The notes under the pieces were generated by a model. It ran no database searches and was not told the DNA's origin. It saw nothing but the letters and a program-made list of their open reading frames with translations. Positions 16,655 through 24,534 of a stretch of DNA of 64,000 nt are shown piece by piece. This DNA comes from UBA11524 sp051886675 (lineage in GTDB: Bacteria > Bacillota > Clostridia > Christensenellales > Aristaeellaceae), in assembly GCA_051886675.1 (NCBI GenBank), contig JBJEYH010000203.1, positions 1 through 64,000 of the forward strand, written 5' to 3'. The position numbers and the translations under genes are program-made. Positions within the stretch are counted from its first letter, which is position 1. Every line of letters begins with the position of its first letter.

Positions 16655-17233
16655 TCAGTCCCCCATGTGCAGATCCTTGAAGTTCCCCAGATCCCCGCTG
16701 GCCCAGTGCTTGCGGCACAGCGACACATACTGGCTCGAGCCCCCCAGCAGGATCTGGTCGCCCTCCTTGACCACCCGGCCGTCCACCACGCGGGCGTTGC
16801 AGATGGCCTTCTTGCCGCACCAGCAGATGGTCTTGATCTCCTCGATGGTGTCCGCCCAGGCCATCAGCCACTGGCTCCCCTCGAAGAAGTTCCCCTGAAA
16901 GTCCGCCCGCAGCCCGTAGGCGATCACCGGCACGTTCAGGTCGTCCACAATGTGCACCAGCAGCTCCACCTGCGCCCTGGTCAGGAACTGCGCCTCGTCC
17001 ACAATCACGCAGTCGTACTGGCGCACGTCGATGGAGGGTACCTCCTCCATGAACACGCACTCCGTGGACAGCCCGCAGCGGGACAGCACCGTGCGCTCGC
17101 CATCCCGGTTGTCCAGCTTCGGCTTGACCATCAGCACCTTCTGGTTGCGCTCCTTGTAGTTGTACTGCACCATGATGGCATTGGCGGTCTTGCTGGAGCC
17201 CATGGCTCCGTATCGGTAGTAGAGCTTGGCCAC
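16655..17233 (-). CDS. tdk: Thymidine kinase (TK1 type)
   Basis: 192 residues. The P-loop GAMGSSKTANAIM lies near residues 9-21, the Walker B-like VIVDEAQFL near 76-84, the lasso/thymidine-binding YGLRADFQGNFFEGS near 107-121, and zinc-ligand cysteines in CWCGKKAIC and LCRKHW. The enzyme phosphorylates thymidine to dTMP in nucleotide salvage. Start: the minus strand reads AAAGGAGACGCGCGCC-GTG, so a GTG at 17233 with good spacing is chosen; upstream in-frame codons belong to the GNAT gene. It begins 23 nt after that gene's stop and is probably co-transcribed with it. Confidence 0.93.
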   Translation of the reverse strand: MAKLYYRYGAMGSSKTANAIMVQYNYKERNQKVLMVKPKLDNRDGERTVLSRCGLSTECVFMEEVPSIDVRQYDCVIVDEAQFLTRAQVELLVHIVDDLNVPVIAYGLRADFQGNFFEGSQWLMAWADTIEEIKTICWCGKKAICNARVVDGRVVKEGDQILLGGSSQYVSLCRKHWASGDLGNFKDLHMGD

Positions 17234-17256
17234 GGCGCGCGTCTCCTTTGCGTTTT

Positions 17257-18057
17257 TTACAGGCTCAGGCTGGGATAGATCATGCTCACGCCCAGGCTCT
17301 GGGCGCCAAAGGCACGGGTCAGGCCGCGCATGGGCAGGCTGCGGTTCATGATCCGGCAGCTTACCTGCGTCACGCCCTCCGCCGCCATGATGGCCATGCT
17401 CCGGTGCAGCAGCGCCTTGCCCATGCCCTGCCCCCGGCTGCCGGGAACAATGTACATCACCACCAGCTCGCAGGCATTGCCCTCCCCCGCCAGCACAATC
17501 TCGCCGATCAGGTCGGTGTTGCGGTACAGCCCCAGCGCCAGAAAGTGCGGCAGACACTGCAGATTCTGCAGATAGTTCAGGTCGATGAAGGTCACGTCGT
17601 GCTGCTGCAGCCGCGCCAGGAAGGCGTTCTGCTCCTCGAGGGTGTTCAGCGGCACGGGCGCCACCGCGCAGCTCATGGGAATCCGGCCGTCACCGGCGGG
17701 AATCTGCAGCTGAAGCAGCTCCTCGGCGTCCTCGCAGGAGAAGCCGCTGTGCAGATAGAATTCCCTGGCCCGCTCGTCCTCGGGCTTGATGGCGGTATAC
17801 ACCCGCGCGCCCACGTTGGGATTGCTGTCCCGCAGCTGCCTCGCCCGCGCCACCACCGCCCCGAACAGCACATACCGCGCCGAGGGCTGGCAGTCCAGGC
17901 TGAAGTAGAGGTTGATGGGGCAGTCCGGATAGATGTGCGGCTGATACTGGTAGATGATATACCCCACGCCCATTTCCGTGCCCATATCGTCCAGGGCGAT
18001 GAACACGTCTTCCGGCGGGAGGCCGTTGTACATCCCCTGGGGATGAATCACCTGCAT
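17257..18057 (-). CDS. Tandem GNAT-family acetyltransferase
   Basis: 266 residues with two GNAT-like halves. The C-terminal half carries the acetyl-CoA loop VPGSRGQGMGKALLHRSM (R-G-x-G-x-G, about residues 208-225) after a hydrophobic strand (CELVVMYIV). The N-terminal half has a weaker version (YILFGAVV-like segment, then a FYLHSGF motif near 106-112). The substrate is unknown. The start at 18057 is chosen because GAAAGGA lies upstream and because the promoter at 18128-18157 places transcription start downstream of the alternative ATG at 18129. It is the first gene of a two-gene unit with tdk. Confidence 0.8.
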   Translation of the reverse strand: MQVIHPQGMYNGLPPEDVFIALDDMGTEMGVGYIIYQYQPHIYPDCPINLYFSLDCQPSARYVLFGAVVARARQLRDSNPNVGARVYTAIKPEDERAREFYLHSGFSCEDAEELLQLQIPAGDGRIPMSCAVAPVPLNTLEEQNAFLARLQQHDVTFIDLNYLQNLQCLPHFLALGLYRNTDLIGEIVLAGEGNACELVVMYIVPGSRGQGMGKALLHRSMAIMAAEGVTQVSCRIMNRSLPMRGLTRAFGAQSLGVSMIYPSLSL

Positions 18058-18127
18058 GGCATTAAGTCCTTTCAAAAGTTCGAATGCGTCTTGCGTAACA
18101 TGGCCGCGTACCGGCCGGCCACCGATC

Positions 18128-18157
18128 ATTGTAGCATACCGTCCCGTGCCTGCGCAA
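18128..18157 (-). promoter_or_regulatory. Promoter of the GNAT-tdk unit
   Basis: Minus strand TTGCGC (18152-18157), 18-bp spacer, TACAAT (18128-18133) with an extended -10 TGC directly before it. Confidence 0.65.
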
Positions 18158-18203
18158 GGGGCACTTGCCGCCGGGCGGCACGCTCAGCCCGTCAAGGGCG
18201 GAT

Positions 18204-19154
18204 TTACGCCCGGCGTGCCTTGCCCTCCCACAGCACGCTCACGCCCATCAGGACGAGCATCAGCGCCATCAGCGCGTAGAGCAGACGGTTGTCGATGGGC
18301 GACTTGTCCAGCGCGAACTCGATGAGGATCACCACCACGATGGTCGCCGCCAGCAGGAGGATCCGGAGGATCTGCCAGGGCTTCCAGCCGCCGCGGCGCA
18401 CCTGCCGCCACAGGCTCAGGCCGATGACCCCGCCCAGCACCACTGCCGCCGCCAGCATGTTGAACTTCACAAACCCGAAGCGGATGAACTCATCGGCCCG
18501 CAGGCTTTCCAGCATGATCTGGCACAGGCTGATCAGCGCCAGGAACACCTCCGTCACCCGGCCCGCGGGACGCTTGCCGCCCCGCAGCAGGCACAGGCAC
18601 ACGATCATGACCGCCAGCGCCACCGCCGCCTCATAGGCGAATACCGGCAGCTGCCAGTCGCCCCAGGAATTCTCCACCGCGAAGGGGAAGCGCCACAGCG
18701 ATTCCGTATCCACATACGCGCCCAGACCCTGGCTGGTGAAGGCTTCGCCCACCCGGCCCGCAAGGATCGCCAGCGCCGCGCCGGGGGCCGCCAGATCCAG
18801 CAGCGCGCCGGCCGGCCGCCTTGCGACCCGGGCGTAGACCGCCACGCCCGCCATGCCGCCCAGGATCGCGCCGTACATGTTGTACCCACCCTGCCAGGGC
18901 TGCACCATGAACGCCACGCCGCCCAGATCCACCAGGATGAACTCCAGCTGCGTCAGGCAGTAGACCAGCCGTCCGCCGATGACCGCGCCCGCCATCGCCG
19001 CCATGCTCATGGACAGGCAGGCGTTGACGCCGGGATTGCTGCGGCCCAGCCAGGCCGTCAGGGCGATCGCCGCCGCCGCGCCCGCCAGCAGGCACAGCGC
19101 GTAGGCCGTCAGGATGAAGGGGCCCAGCTGCCCCAGGATCACAAGCTCATTCAT
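18204..19154 (-). CDS. Prolipoprotein diacylglyceryl transferase-like membrane protein (Lgt family, diverged)
   Basis: 316 residues with seven or more hydrophobic helices. The Lgt family outline is visible: GRLVYCLTQ, then GGYNMYGAILGG (about 88-99), then AAPGAALAILAGRVGEAFTSQ. In classical Lgt the last block reads GRIGNFxNGE, with Arg and Asn/Glu involved in phosphatidylglycerol binding, and the earlier block has HGGL. Here Arg is kept but the FxNGE part is replaced by EAFTSQGLG and the HGG by YGA. It may be a true but divergent Lgt or a relative with another lipid-transfer role. It follows the phosphodiester glycosidase gene by 3 nt. Confidence 0.7.
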   Translation of the reverse strand: MNELVILGQLGPFILTAYALCLLAGAAAAIALTAWLGRSNPGVNACLSMSMAAMAGAVIGGRLVYCLTQLEFILVDLGGVAFMVQPWQGGYNMYGAILGGMAGVAVYARVARRPAGALLDLAAPGAALAILAGRVGEAFTSQGLGAYVDTESLWRFPFAVENSWGDWQLPVFAYEAAVALAVMIVCLCLLRGGKRPAGRVTEVFLALISLCQIMLESLRADEFIRFGFVKFNMLAAAVVLGGVIGLSLWRQVRRGGWKPWQILRILLLAATIVVVILIEFALDKSPIDNRLLYALMALMLVLMGVSVLWEGKARRA

Positions 19155-19157
19155 GGG

Positions 19158-20117
19158 TTATTCCGCGCTCCCTTCTGCCGGCACTGCGGTGATAAAGTAC
19201 ACGATATCGCCGATGGAACGCACCTTGCCGGTGGACAGCGAGTTGATCTTCTCATTGTTGAGCACCACGGTGGAAGAGGAACCGCCGTCCAGGTTGAAGG
19301 CCTGCTGCACGCCCAGGTCGAAGCACAGCTGGGCGAACTCGGGGATGGTCAGGCCGGTGGAGCCCTTGTTTTCGGGGCCCTCGGTGGCAATGATCAGGTA
19401 GCTGAGGGGGCCCATCTGGCACAGGGCCAGCCGCTGCGCCCGCTTCTGGGGGGTGCATTCCTTGAGGATGCCGGGGCCGGTGGCGTCGAAGTCCTCCTGC
19501 ATCACCCCGTCGATGACCAGCGCCGGGCCGAACACCAGCAGCTGCACAATGTTCCCCTCGAAGGCTTCCACCGCGTCCTGGGTGTTGGTGGGCAGGATGG
19601 TGAAATCGCCCTTGTCGTCAATGATGAGGGAATGATACAGCTCGGTGTAGTTCTGCCGCAGCACCTGGCCGTTGCGGACGATATAGCCCTCCTTGCGGTG
19701 GACGAAGTAGTCGCCGTTGATGGCCACCACCGCCTTTTCGCGCCTGGCGATCACCGCCGCCCGGGCGATGGACTTGGAGGGATAGGGCTTGTAGGAGGCC
19801 GTGCGCAGCTGCGAGGCGTCCGCCGCCTGCACCCAGGTCAGCTGGATGGTGGTGTTGTAGGCGCGGGTGGTCTCCACCCGCACGGACAGGGACGGATCCG
19901 CATACCCGCCCACGTCCGGCAGATACGCGGCGGGATCGGGCTCATAGGGCGCCTCGGCCAGATAGTCGATGGGGGTCACATCCTGCGCCTCCAGCGTCAC
20001 GGGCGCGTAGGCAGGCAGCTCCTCGCCAATGGCCAGGGGCGTCGATGAGGGAACCAGCAGCGTCAGCAGCGCCAGCAGCACCGCCACCGCCAGGATACGG
20101 ATCAGGGTCTTGCCCAT
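19158..20117 (-). CDS. Exported phosphodiester glycosidase-family protein (NAGPA domain)
   Basis: 319 residues. A single N-terminal hydrophobic segment (LIRILAVAVLLALLTLLV, about 5-22) anchors or exports it. The rest is a NAGPA domain (PF09992) with the conserved AINGDYF (about 133-139) and the C-terminal LDGGSSSTVVLNN (about 287-299). Members remove GlcNAc from phosphodiesters in animals and act on exopolysaccharide or wall-teichoic-like material in bacteria, so an envelope-glycan role is likely. GAGGAGG precedes the ATG at 20117. It is the first gene of an operon with the Lgt-like protein. The close pairing suggests a shared envelope function (inference). Confidence 0.85.
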   Translation of the reverse strand: MGKTLIRILAVAVLLALLTLLVPSSTPLAIGEELPAYAPVTLEAQDVTPIDYLAEAPYEPDPAAYLPDVGGYADPSLSVRVETTRAYNTTIQLTWVQAADASQLRTASYKPYPSKSIARAAVIARREKAVVAINGDYFVHRKEGYIVRNGQVLRQNYTELYHSLIIDDKGDFTILPTNTQDAVEAFEGNIVQLLVFGPALVIDGVMQEDFDATGPGILKECTPQKRAQRLALCQMGPLSYLIIATEGPENKGSTGLTIPEFAQLCFDLGVQQAFNLDGGSSSTVVLNNEKINSLSTGKVRSIGDIVYFITAVPAEGSAE

Positions 20118-20169
20118 CAGGCAGGCCTCCTCATGCACAGCATTCTTCTGAAAATACAGATACCATTTT

Positions 20170-20198
20170 ATTATACCTTCTTTCCCTGTACTTGTCAA
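20170..20198 (-). promoter_or_regulatory. Consensus promoter of the glycosidase-Lgt operon
   Basis: Minus strand TTGACA (20193-20198), 17-bp spacer, TATAAT (20170-20175): a perfect consensus match. Confidence 0.9.
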
Positions 20199-20291
20199 AG
20201 CCGCAGTGGCACTTCCCGACGATATTTACACCTTCCCCGGGAACGGGCGCGTTGTTTGCGGAAAATTCACGCCTTCCGCCGCCGGGGCGCG

Positions 20292-20320
20292 TTGCAAACC
20301 TGCCGGAAATATGGTATCGT
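20292..20320 (+). promoter_or_regulatory. Promoter of the O-antigen-ligase-like gene
   Basis: TTGCAA (20292-20297), 17-bp spacer, TATCGT (20315-20320). Confidence 0.6.
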
Positions 20321-20362
20321 GAAGCCAGCAATCCGGCATTCCTCAGGAAGGTGGTGCATCCC

Positions 20363-21886
20363 ATGGAAAAGTCCCGCCCTCCCCGCTCATGGAGCGGCAT
20401 GGTCGCCGCGGCACTGGGGAGCCTGTGGCTGGCCCTGTTCCCCCTGTGGCAGGACGGCAGCTTTTCCCGCATCACCCGGGCCAAGTGGCAGGGCATGCTG
20501 ATCCTGTGCGCGGTCACGGCGGCGGCGGTCGCCGCGATGGTGATCATCCTGGCCCTGCGCGGGGAATTGGCGCGGAGCATCCGCTTCCACCCCGCCCAGG
20601 CGCTGCTGCTGGCCTACTTCGCCTGGGTGACGCTGTCCGCCTTCCTGGGGGCCTACGCCCAGACCCTCAACAGCAGCGGCCAGCGGGCGGCGATCATGGG
20701 AGCCATCCGCCACGAGGGCCTGCTGACACAGCTGTGCTACGGGGCCATTTTCCTGCTGATGAGCCTCTTCCCCCCGCGGATGAAGTGGCTGCTGCGGGCA
20801 GTGGCGGCGTCGCTGATGATCTTCTTCGCGGTGACGCTCCTGCAGTACGCGGGGTTCAACCCCCTGGGGCTCTTCCCGTCCGGGCGCAGCATCCGCACCA
20901 ATTATGAATTCCAGGGCACCATCGGCAACATCGACATGGTCAGCGGCTACCTGTGCCTGGCGGTGCCGCTGCTGCTCAGCGGCTTCGTGCTGCGGCGGCA
21001 CGGGGATCCGTGGCTGGTGCTGGCCGGGCTGTGCGGGGTGATGGATCAGCTGCTCATCGACGTGCAGAGCGGCCTGATCGCCCTGGCGCTGGAAATGGGC
21101 CTGCTGGCGGTGTTTCTGCTGCTCCGCCCCCGCCGCCGCTGGCGGATCCTGCTGATTTTCGGCGGCGTGCTGACGCTGACGGGCATCCGGCTGCTGCTGG
21201 GCCTGCCCTGGCTGGATGGCACGGAGGCCATCGTGTTCCCCTGGCAGCCCTCGGGGCTGAAGGCGGGGCTCATCGCCGCGGGCGTGCTGCTCATGGCCCT
21301 GTCGCCCCTGGTGCGGCGGCGTCCCGGCAGGCCGGTGTCCGCCCGGACGACGGCGATTCTGGCCATGGCCTTCATCCTGGCCGTGGTGGGGATCATCGCC
21401 GCCGCGCCCCTGCCCGAGGGCGGCGGTCTGTGGGAGCTGCAGCAGATCCTCCGGGGCAATCCGCAGGACAGCTACGGCTCCTACCGGCTGGGGGTGTGGC
21501 GGCATACCCTGTCCATGGCAGGGGAGCATCTGCTCTTCGGCACCGGGCCGGATACCTTCCTCTACGCCCTGCGGGATCAGCTGCGCCAGGCCGGCGACGC
21601 CCTGCCCGAAACCTTCGACAACCCGCACAACGAATATCTGGCCATCCTGAGCAACAACGGCCTGCCCGCGCTCCTGTTCTACCTGGCGGCCATGGGGTCG
21701 CTGCTGGTGACCGGCCTGCGCCGCCGGGCCCCGGAAACCCTGATGCTCCTGTGCGCGGTGGGCTGCTTCCTGGTGCAGGGGATGTTCAGCTTTTCCATCT
21801 GCCTGGTATCGCCCATGTTCTGGGCGGTGTGCGGCATGGCCTGCGCCTGGTGCGGACGGCCGCTGCGCCCCGCGAAGCCCGCGTAA
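20363..21886 (+). CDS. O-antigen ligase/polymerase-like membrane protein (Wzy_C family)
   Basis: 507 residues with about 11-12 hydrophobic helices. The Wzy_C (PF04932) signature is NPHNEYLAILSNNGLPAL (about 412-429), preceded by a large outer loop with SYRLGVWRHTLSMAGEHLLFGTGPDTF. The family ligates or polymerises glycans on the outer face of the membrane. No sugar-nucleotide or glycosyltransferase genes are near, so the substrate (teichoic acid, capsule or glycoprotein) is open. AGGAAGG precedes the start; a GTG a few codons upstream is a weaker alternative. It is divergent from the glycosidase-Lgt operon and appears monocistronic. Confidence 0.85.
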   Translation: MEKSRPPRSWSGMVAAALGSLWLALFPLWQDGSFSRITRAKWQGMLILCAVTAAAVAAMVIILALRGELARSIRFHPAQALLLAYFAWVTLSAFLGAYAQTLNSSGQRAAIMGAIRHEGLLTQLCYGAIFLLMSLFPPRMKWLLRAVAASLMIFFAVTLLQYAGFNPLGLFPSGRSIRTNYEFQGTIGNIDMVSGYLCLAVPLLLSGFVLRRHGDPWLVLAGLCGVMDQLLIDVQSGLIALALEMGLLAVFLLLRPRRRWRILLIFGGVLTLTGIRLLLGLPWLDGTEAIVFPWQPSGLKAGLIAAGVLLMALSPLVRRRPGRPVSARTTAILAMAFILAVVGIIAAAPLPEGGGLWELQQILRGNPQDSYGSYRLGVWRHTLSMAGEHLLFGTGPDTFLYALRDQLRQAGDALPETFDNPHNEYLAILSNNGLPALLFYLAAMGSLLVTGLRRRAPETLMLLCAVGCFLVQGMFSFSICLVSPMFWAVCGMACAWCGRPLRPAKPA

Positions 21887-21897
21887 AAAGGAAGGAC

Positions 21898-21926
21898 TTG
21901 TGTTTTTTTCGCCATGGGTCTATACT
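21898..21926 (+). promoter_or_regulatory. Promoter of the DUF975 gene
   Basis: TTGTGT (21898-21903), 17-bp spacer, TATACT (21921-21926). Confidence 0.6.
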
Positions 21927-21967
21927 GCACTATATGACCCCGGATTCCCGAAAGGAGGCTGTTCCTG

Positions 21968-22819
21968 ATGCCCAACGCCCTGCTGCGCCTCAAGGCCCGC
22001 AACGCCCTGAAGCCCATGCTGCCCGTGATTCTTCTGTGCGCGCTCATCGCCAACCTGCCCTCGCTGATCACCCAGACCGTGAGCGTCCTGACCGACAGCA
22101 ATCCGCTGACTTATCTGCTGTCCCAGGCCTCCACCGACGCCGAGCTGATGGCCATCCTGGAGGACGACGCCCGGCTGACCGCCATGCTGCAGGAGTACAT
22201 CTCCGCGCCCAGCCATCTGCTGTCCCTGGGGCTCAGCGCGCTGTCGTGGCTGCTGTCGCCGGTGCTGACGCTGGGGCTGACCTGGTGCCTGCTGGAGCTG
22301 CTGCGGGGGCGCGAGATCGCCGTGACGACGGTGTTTGCCCGGCTGAGCTGCTTCTGGCGGAGCATCGGGCTGAACCTGCTCACCGCGCTGAAGCTGCTGG
22401 CCTGGAGCCTGCCGGGCATCGCGGTGATGTTCGCAGGGATGGTGATGCTGCTGCTGACGGGCAGCAGCCTGGCCATGCTGCTGTACTTTGCCGGTCTGAT
22501 CCTGATGACGGTGCTGATGGTTCGCGCCATGCTGCACTACACCATGGCGTCGGTGTTCCTGGCCGACGAGCCCGACCGGGGCGTGCGGGGTTCGCTGCGC
22601 GCCAGCGTCGACATGATGCGCACGCGGAAGATGTCGCTGTTCTCGCTGCTGGTGACCTTCTTCCTGTGGATGATGGTGCTGTCCATGCTGACCAGCGTGC
22701 TGTCCGCGCTGCTGGGCACGGTGATCGCCTCGACGGTATCGATGCTGCTGCAGCTGATGCTGAGCGTCTACATGCAGGCGAGCATCTGCGCGTTCTATGA
22801 AGCTTATCGCGCCCGCTGA
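21968..22819 (+). CDS. DUF975-like integral membrane protein
   Basis: 283 residues with five or six hydrophobic segments. The end matches the DUF975 pattern: an YTMASVFLADEPDRGVRGSL segment (about 189-208, Y-x7-D then recurring small residues) followed by an aromatic helix. Function is unknown. An AAAGGAGGC precedes the ATG. It is a single-gene transcript with its own promoter and terminator. Confidence 0.72.
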   Translation: MPNALLRLKARNALKPMLPVILLCALIANLPSLITQTVSVLTDSNPLTYLLSQASTDAELMAILEDDARLTAMLQEYISAPSHLLSLGLSALSWLLSPVLTLGLTWCLLELLRGREIAVTTVFARLSCFWRSIGLNLLTALKLLAWSLPGIAVMFAGMVMLLLTGSSLAMLLYFAGLILMTVLMVRAMLHYTMASVFLADEPDRGVRGSLRASVDMMRTRKMSLFSLLVTFFLWMMVLSMLTSVLSALLGTVIASTVSMLLQLMLSVYMQASICAFYEAYRAR

Positions 22820-22830
22820 CGCGCAGCGGA

Positions 22831-22855
22831 AAAGCGGCCTTCGGGCCGCTTTTTT
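22831..22855 (+). terminator. Terminator with UUCG tetraloop
   Basis: AAAGCGGCC / GGCCGCTTT around TTCG (22840-22843), followed by T residues to 22855. Confidence 0.9.
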
Positions 22856-23146
22856 GCGTTGGGCGGGCGGAACGCCTTCCGGGGCGGACGGTGGCCTCTC
22901 CGCCGCTGGCATCCATGGTTCCCGCCAGGCCCCGTCCTGCATGGCAGGCGGAGCGTCCCCCCGCTTCGCCGCAAGCGCCGGAGCAGGCGCTCCTCCCTGC
23001 CCGGCGGGATTTGTGGTATCTGGATAAATGACGGACATATTATCGGAAATGCATTTTATCCCCTGGACCGACCGGACATATGCCGCCGCGCTGCCGGAAA
23101 AGTTGCAGGATTGAAGGGGAAATATTGCATTTTGTTCGTTTTTCCC
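22856..23146. other. Non-coding stretch with no recognised feature
   Basis: No plausible gene, hairpin or repeat. It is GC-rich at first and becomes AT-richer toward the promoter at 23147. Confidence 0.5.
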
Positions 23147-23175
23147 TTGATTTATCCCCGCCGTCCCGCTATAAT
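23147..23175 (+). promoter_or_regulatory. Promoter of the aminotransferase operon
   Basis: TTGATT (23147-23152), 17-bp spacer, TATAAT (23170-23175). It leaves an untranslated leader of about 110 nt (23182-23292) containing several TGCAGGC-type complementary stretches but no riboswitch I recognise. Confidence 0.8.
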
Positions 23176-23292
23176 GGGATACGTTCACATTCGATTCCTG
23201 CATGCAGGCGCAACGGCGCGCTCCCGGTGGAGGGTTGTCTGCGCTGCCCGGATGCAGGCAGCTCAGATTATTCTTGCAGGAGGAGACCTTCT

Positions 23293-24492
23293 ATGCAGCT
23301 GAACATCTCTCATCGCGCCGCCAATATCGCCCCCTCTCCCACCCTGGCCATCGACGCCCGCGCCAAGGAAATGCGCGCCGCCGGGTTTGACGTGGTTGGC
23401 TTCGGCGCGGGCGAGCCCGACTTCCCCACCCCCGCCCATATCTGCGACGCCGCCAAGGAAGCCCTCGACATGGGCCTGACCCGCTACACCCCCGCCGCCG
23501 GCACCAAGGAGCTGCGCAAGGCCATCTGCGACAAGCTCCGCCGCGACAACGACATGACCTACATCTACGGCGATATCCTGGTGTCCAACGGCGCCAAGCA
23601 CAGCCTGTACACCATCTTCCAGGCCATCCTGGATCCCGGCGACGAGGTGCTGATCCCCACGCCCTGCTGGGTCTCCTACCCGGAGATGGTCCGCATGGCG
23701 GGCGGCGTGCCGGTGTTCATCCCCTCCGACGAAAGCACCGACTTCATCCCCACCAACAAGGACATCGCCAGCCGCGTCACCCGCCGCACCAAGGCCATCA
23801 TCATCACCAGCCCCTCCAACCCCAACGGCAGCGTCTGGAGCCGTGAGCAGCTGCAGTTCGTGGCCGATCTGGCCGTGAGCCATCCCTTCTATGTGGTCAG
23901 CGACGAAATCTACGAGAAGCTCCTCTACGACGGCCGCAAGCATCTGTCCATTGCCCAGCTGGGCGAGCAGATCAAGAGCCAGACCTTCCTGGTCAACGGC
24001 ATGTCCAAGGCCTATGCCATGACCGGCTGGCGCATCGGCTACGTGGCGGGCCCCCATCATGAGATTTCCGCCATGGCCAGCTTCCAGTCCCAGGCCACGT
24101 CCAATCCCAACTCCATCGCCCAGTACGCCGCCATGAAGGCCCTCCAGGGCGATCAGAGCTGCGTGGACGAAATGGTCGCCGAATTCCAGAAGCGCCGCGA
24201 CGTGATGGTCGACCGCATCAACAGCATTCCGGGGCTTTCCTGCCGCAAGCCCGCCGGCGCCTTCTACATCATGATGAACATCAAGGAGATTCTGGGCCGC
24301 CGCTACAACGGCCGCACGCTGGAATCCTCCCTGGACTTCGCCGAGCTGCTCCTGGCCGAAAAGCAGGTGGCCCTGGTGCCCGGCGTGGCCTTCGAGGCCG
24401 AGGGCTACTGCCGCCTGAGCTACGCCGTGAGCCTGGAGAACATCAACAAGGGCCTGGACCGCATTGAGGACTTCGTCCGCTCCCTGGACTGA
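23293..24492 (+). CDS. Class I pyridoxal-phosphate aminotransferase (aspartate aminotransferase type)
   Basis: 399 residues, fold-type I class Ib aspartate aminotransferase. Visible are GFGAGEPDFPTP (about 38-49), the YTPAAGTKELRKAI block, ITSPSNPNGSVW (about 174-185), VSDEIYEKLLYDG (about 204-216) and the PLP-lysine motif NGMSKAYAMTGWRIGY (about 235-250). It interconverts aspartate or a related amino acid with its oxo acid using glutamate/2-oxoglutarate. AGGAGG lies upstream of the ATG at 23293. The next gene, an acyl-CoA/oxo-acid condensing enzyme, starts 42 nt downstream, so the operon may feed 2-oxoglutarate or branched-chain amino acid synthesis (inference). Confidence 0.92.
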   Translation: MQLNISHRAANIAPSPTLAIDARAKEMRAAGFDVVGFGAGEPDFPTPAHICDAAKEALDMGLTRYTPAAGTKELRKAICDKLRRDNDMTYIYGDILVSNGAKHSLYTIFQAILDPGDEVLIPTPCWVSYPEMVRMAGGVPVFIPSDESTDFIPTNKDIASRVTRRTKAIIITSPSNPNGSVWSREQLQFVADLAVSHPFYVVSDEIYEKLLYDGRKHLSIAQLGEQIKSQTFLVNGMSKAYAMTGWRIGYVAGPHHEISAMASFQSQATSNPNSIAQYAAMKALQGDQSCVDEMVAEFQKRRDVMVDRINSIPGLSCRKPAGAFYIMMNIKEILGRRYNGRTLESSLDFAELLLAEKQVALVPGVAFEAEGYCRLSYAVSLENINKGLDRIEDFVRSLD

Positions 24493-24534
24493 GCCCGCCC
24501 TCGTCCCCTGAATACTTAAGCGGAGGAACCGTCT

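Noticed and set aside
23176..23292. A riboswitch or T-box in the 110-nt leader of the aminotransferase operon
   Set aside because: No T-box sequence, no known aptamer core and no terminator before the gene.
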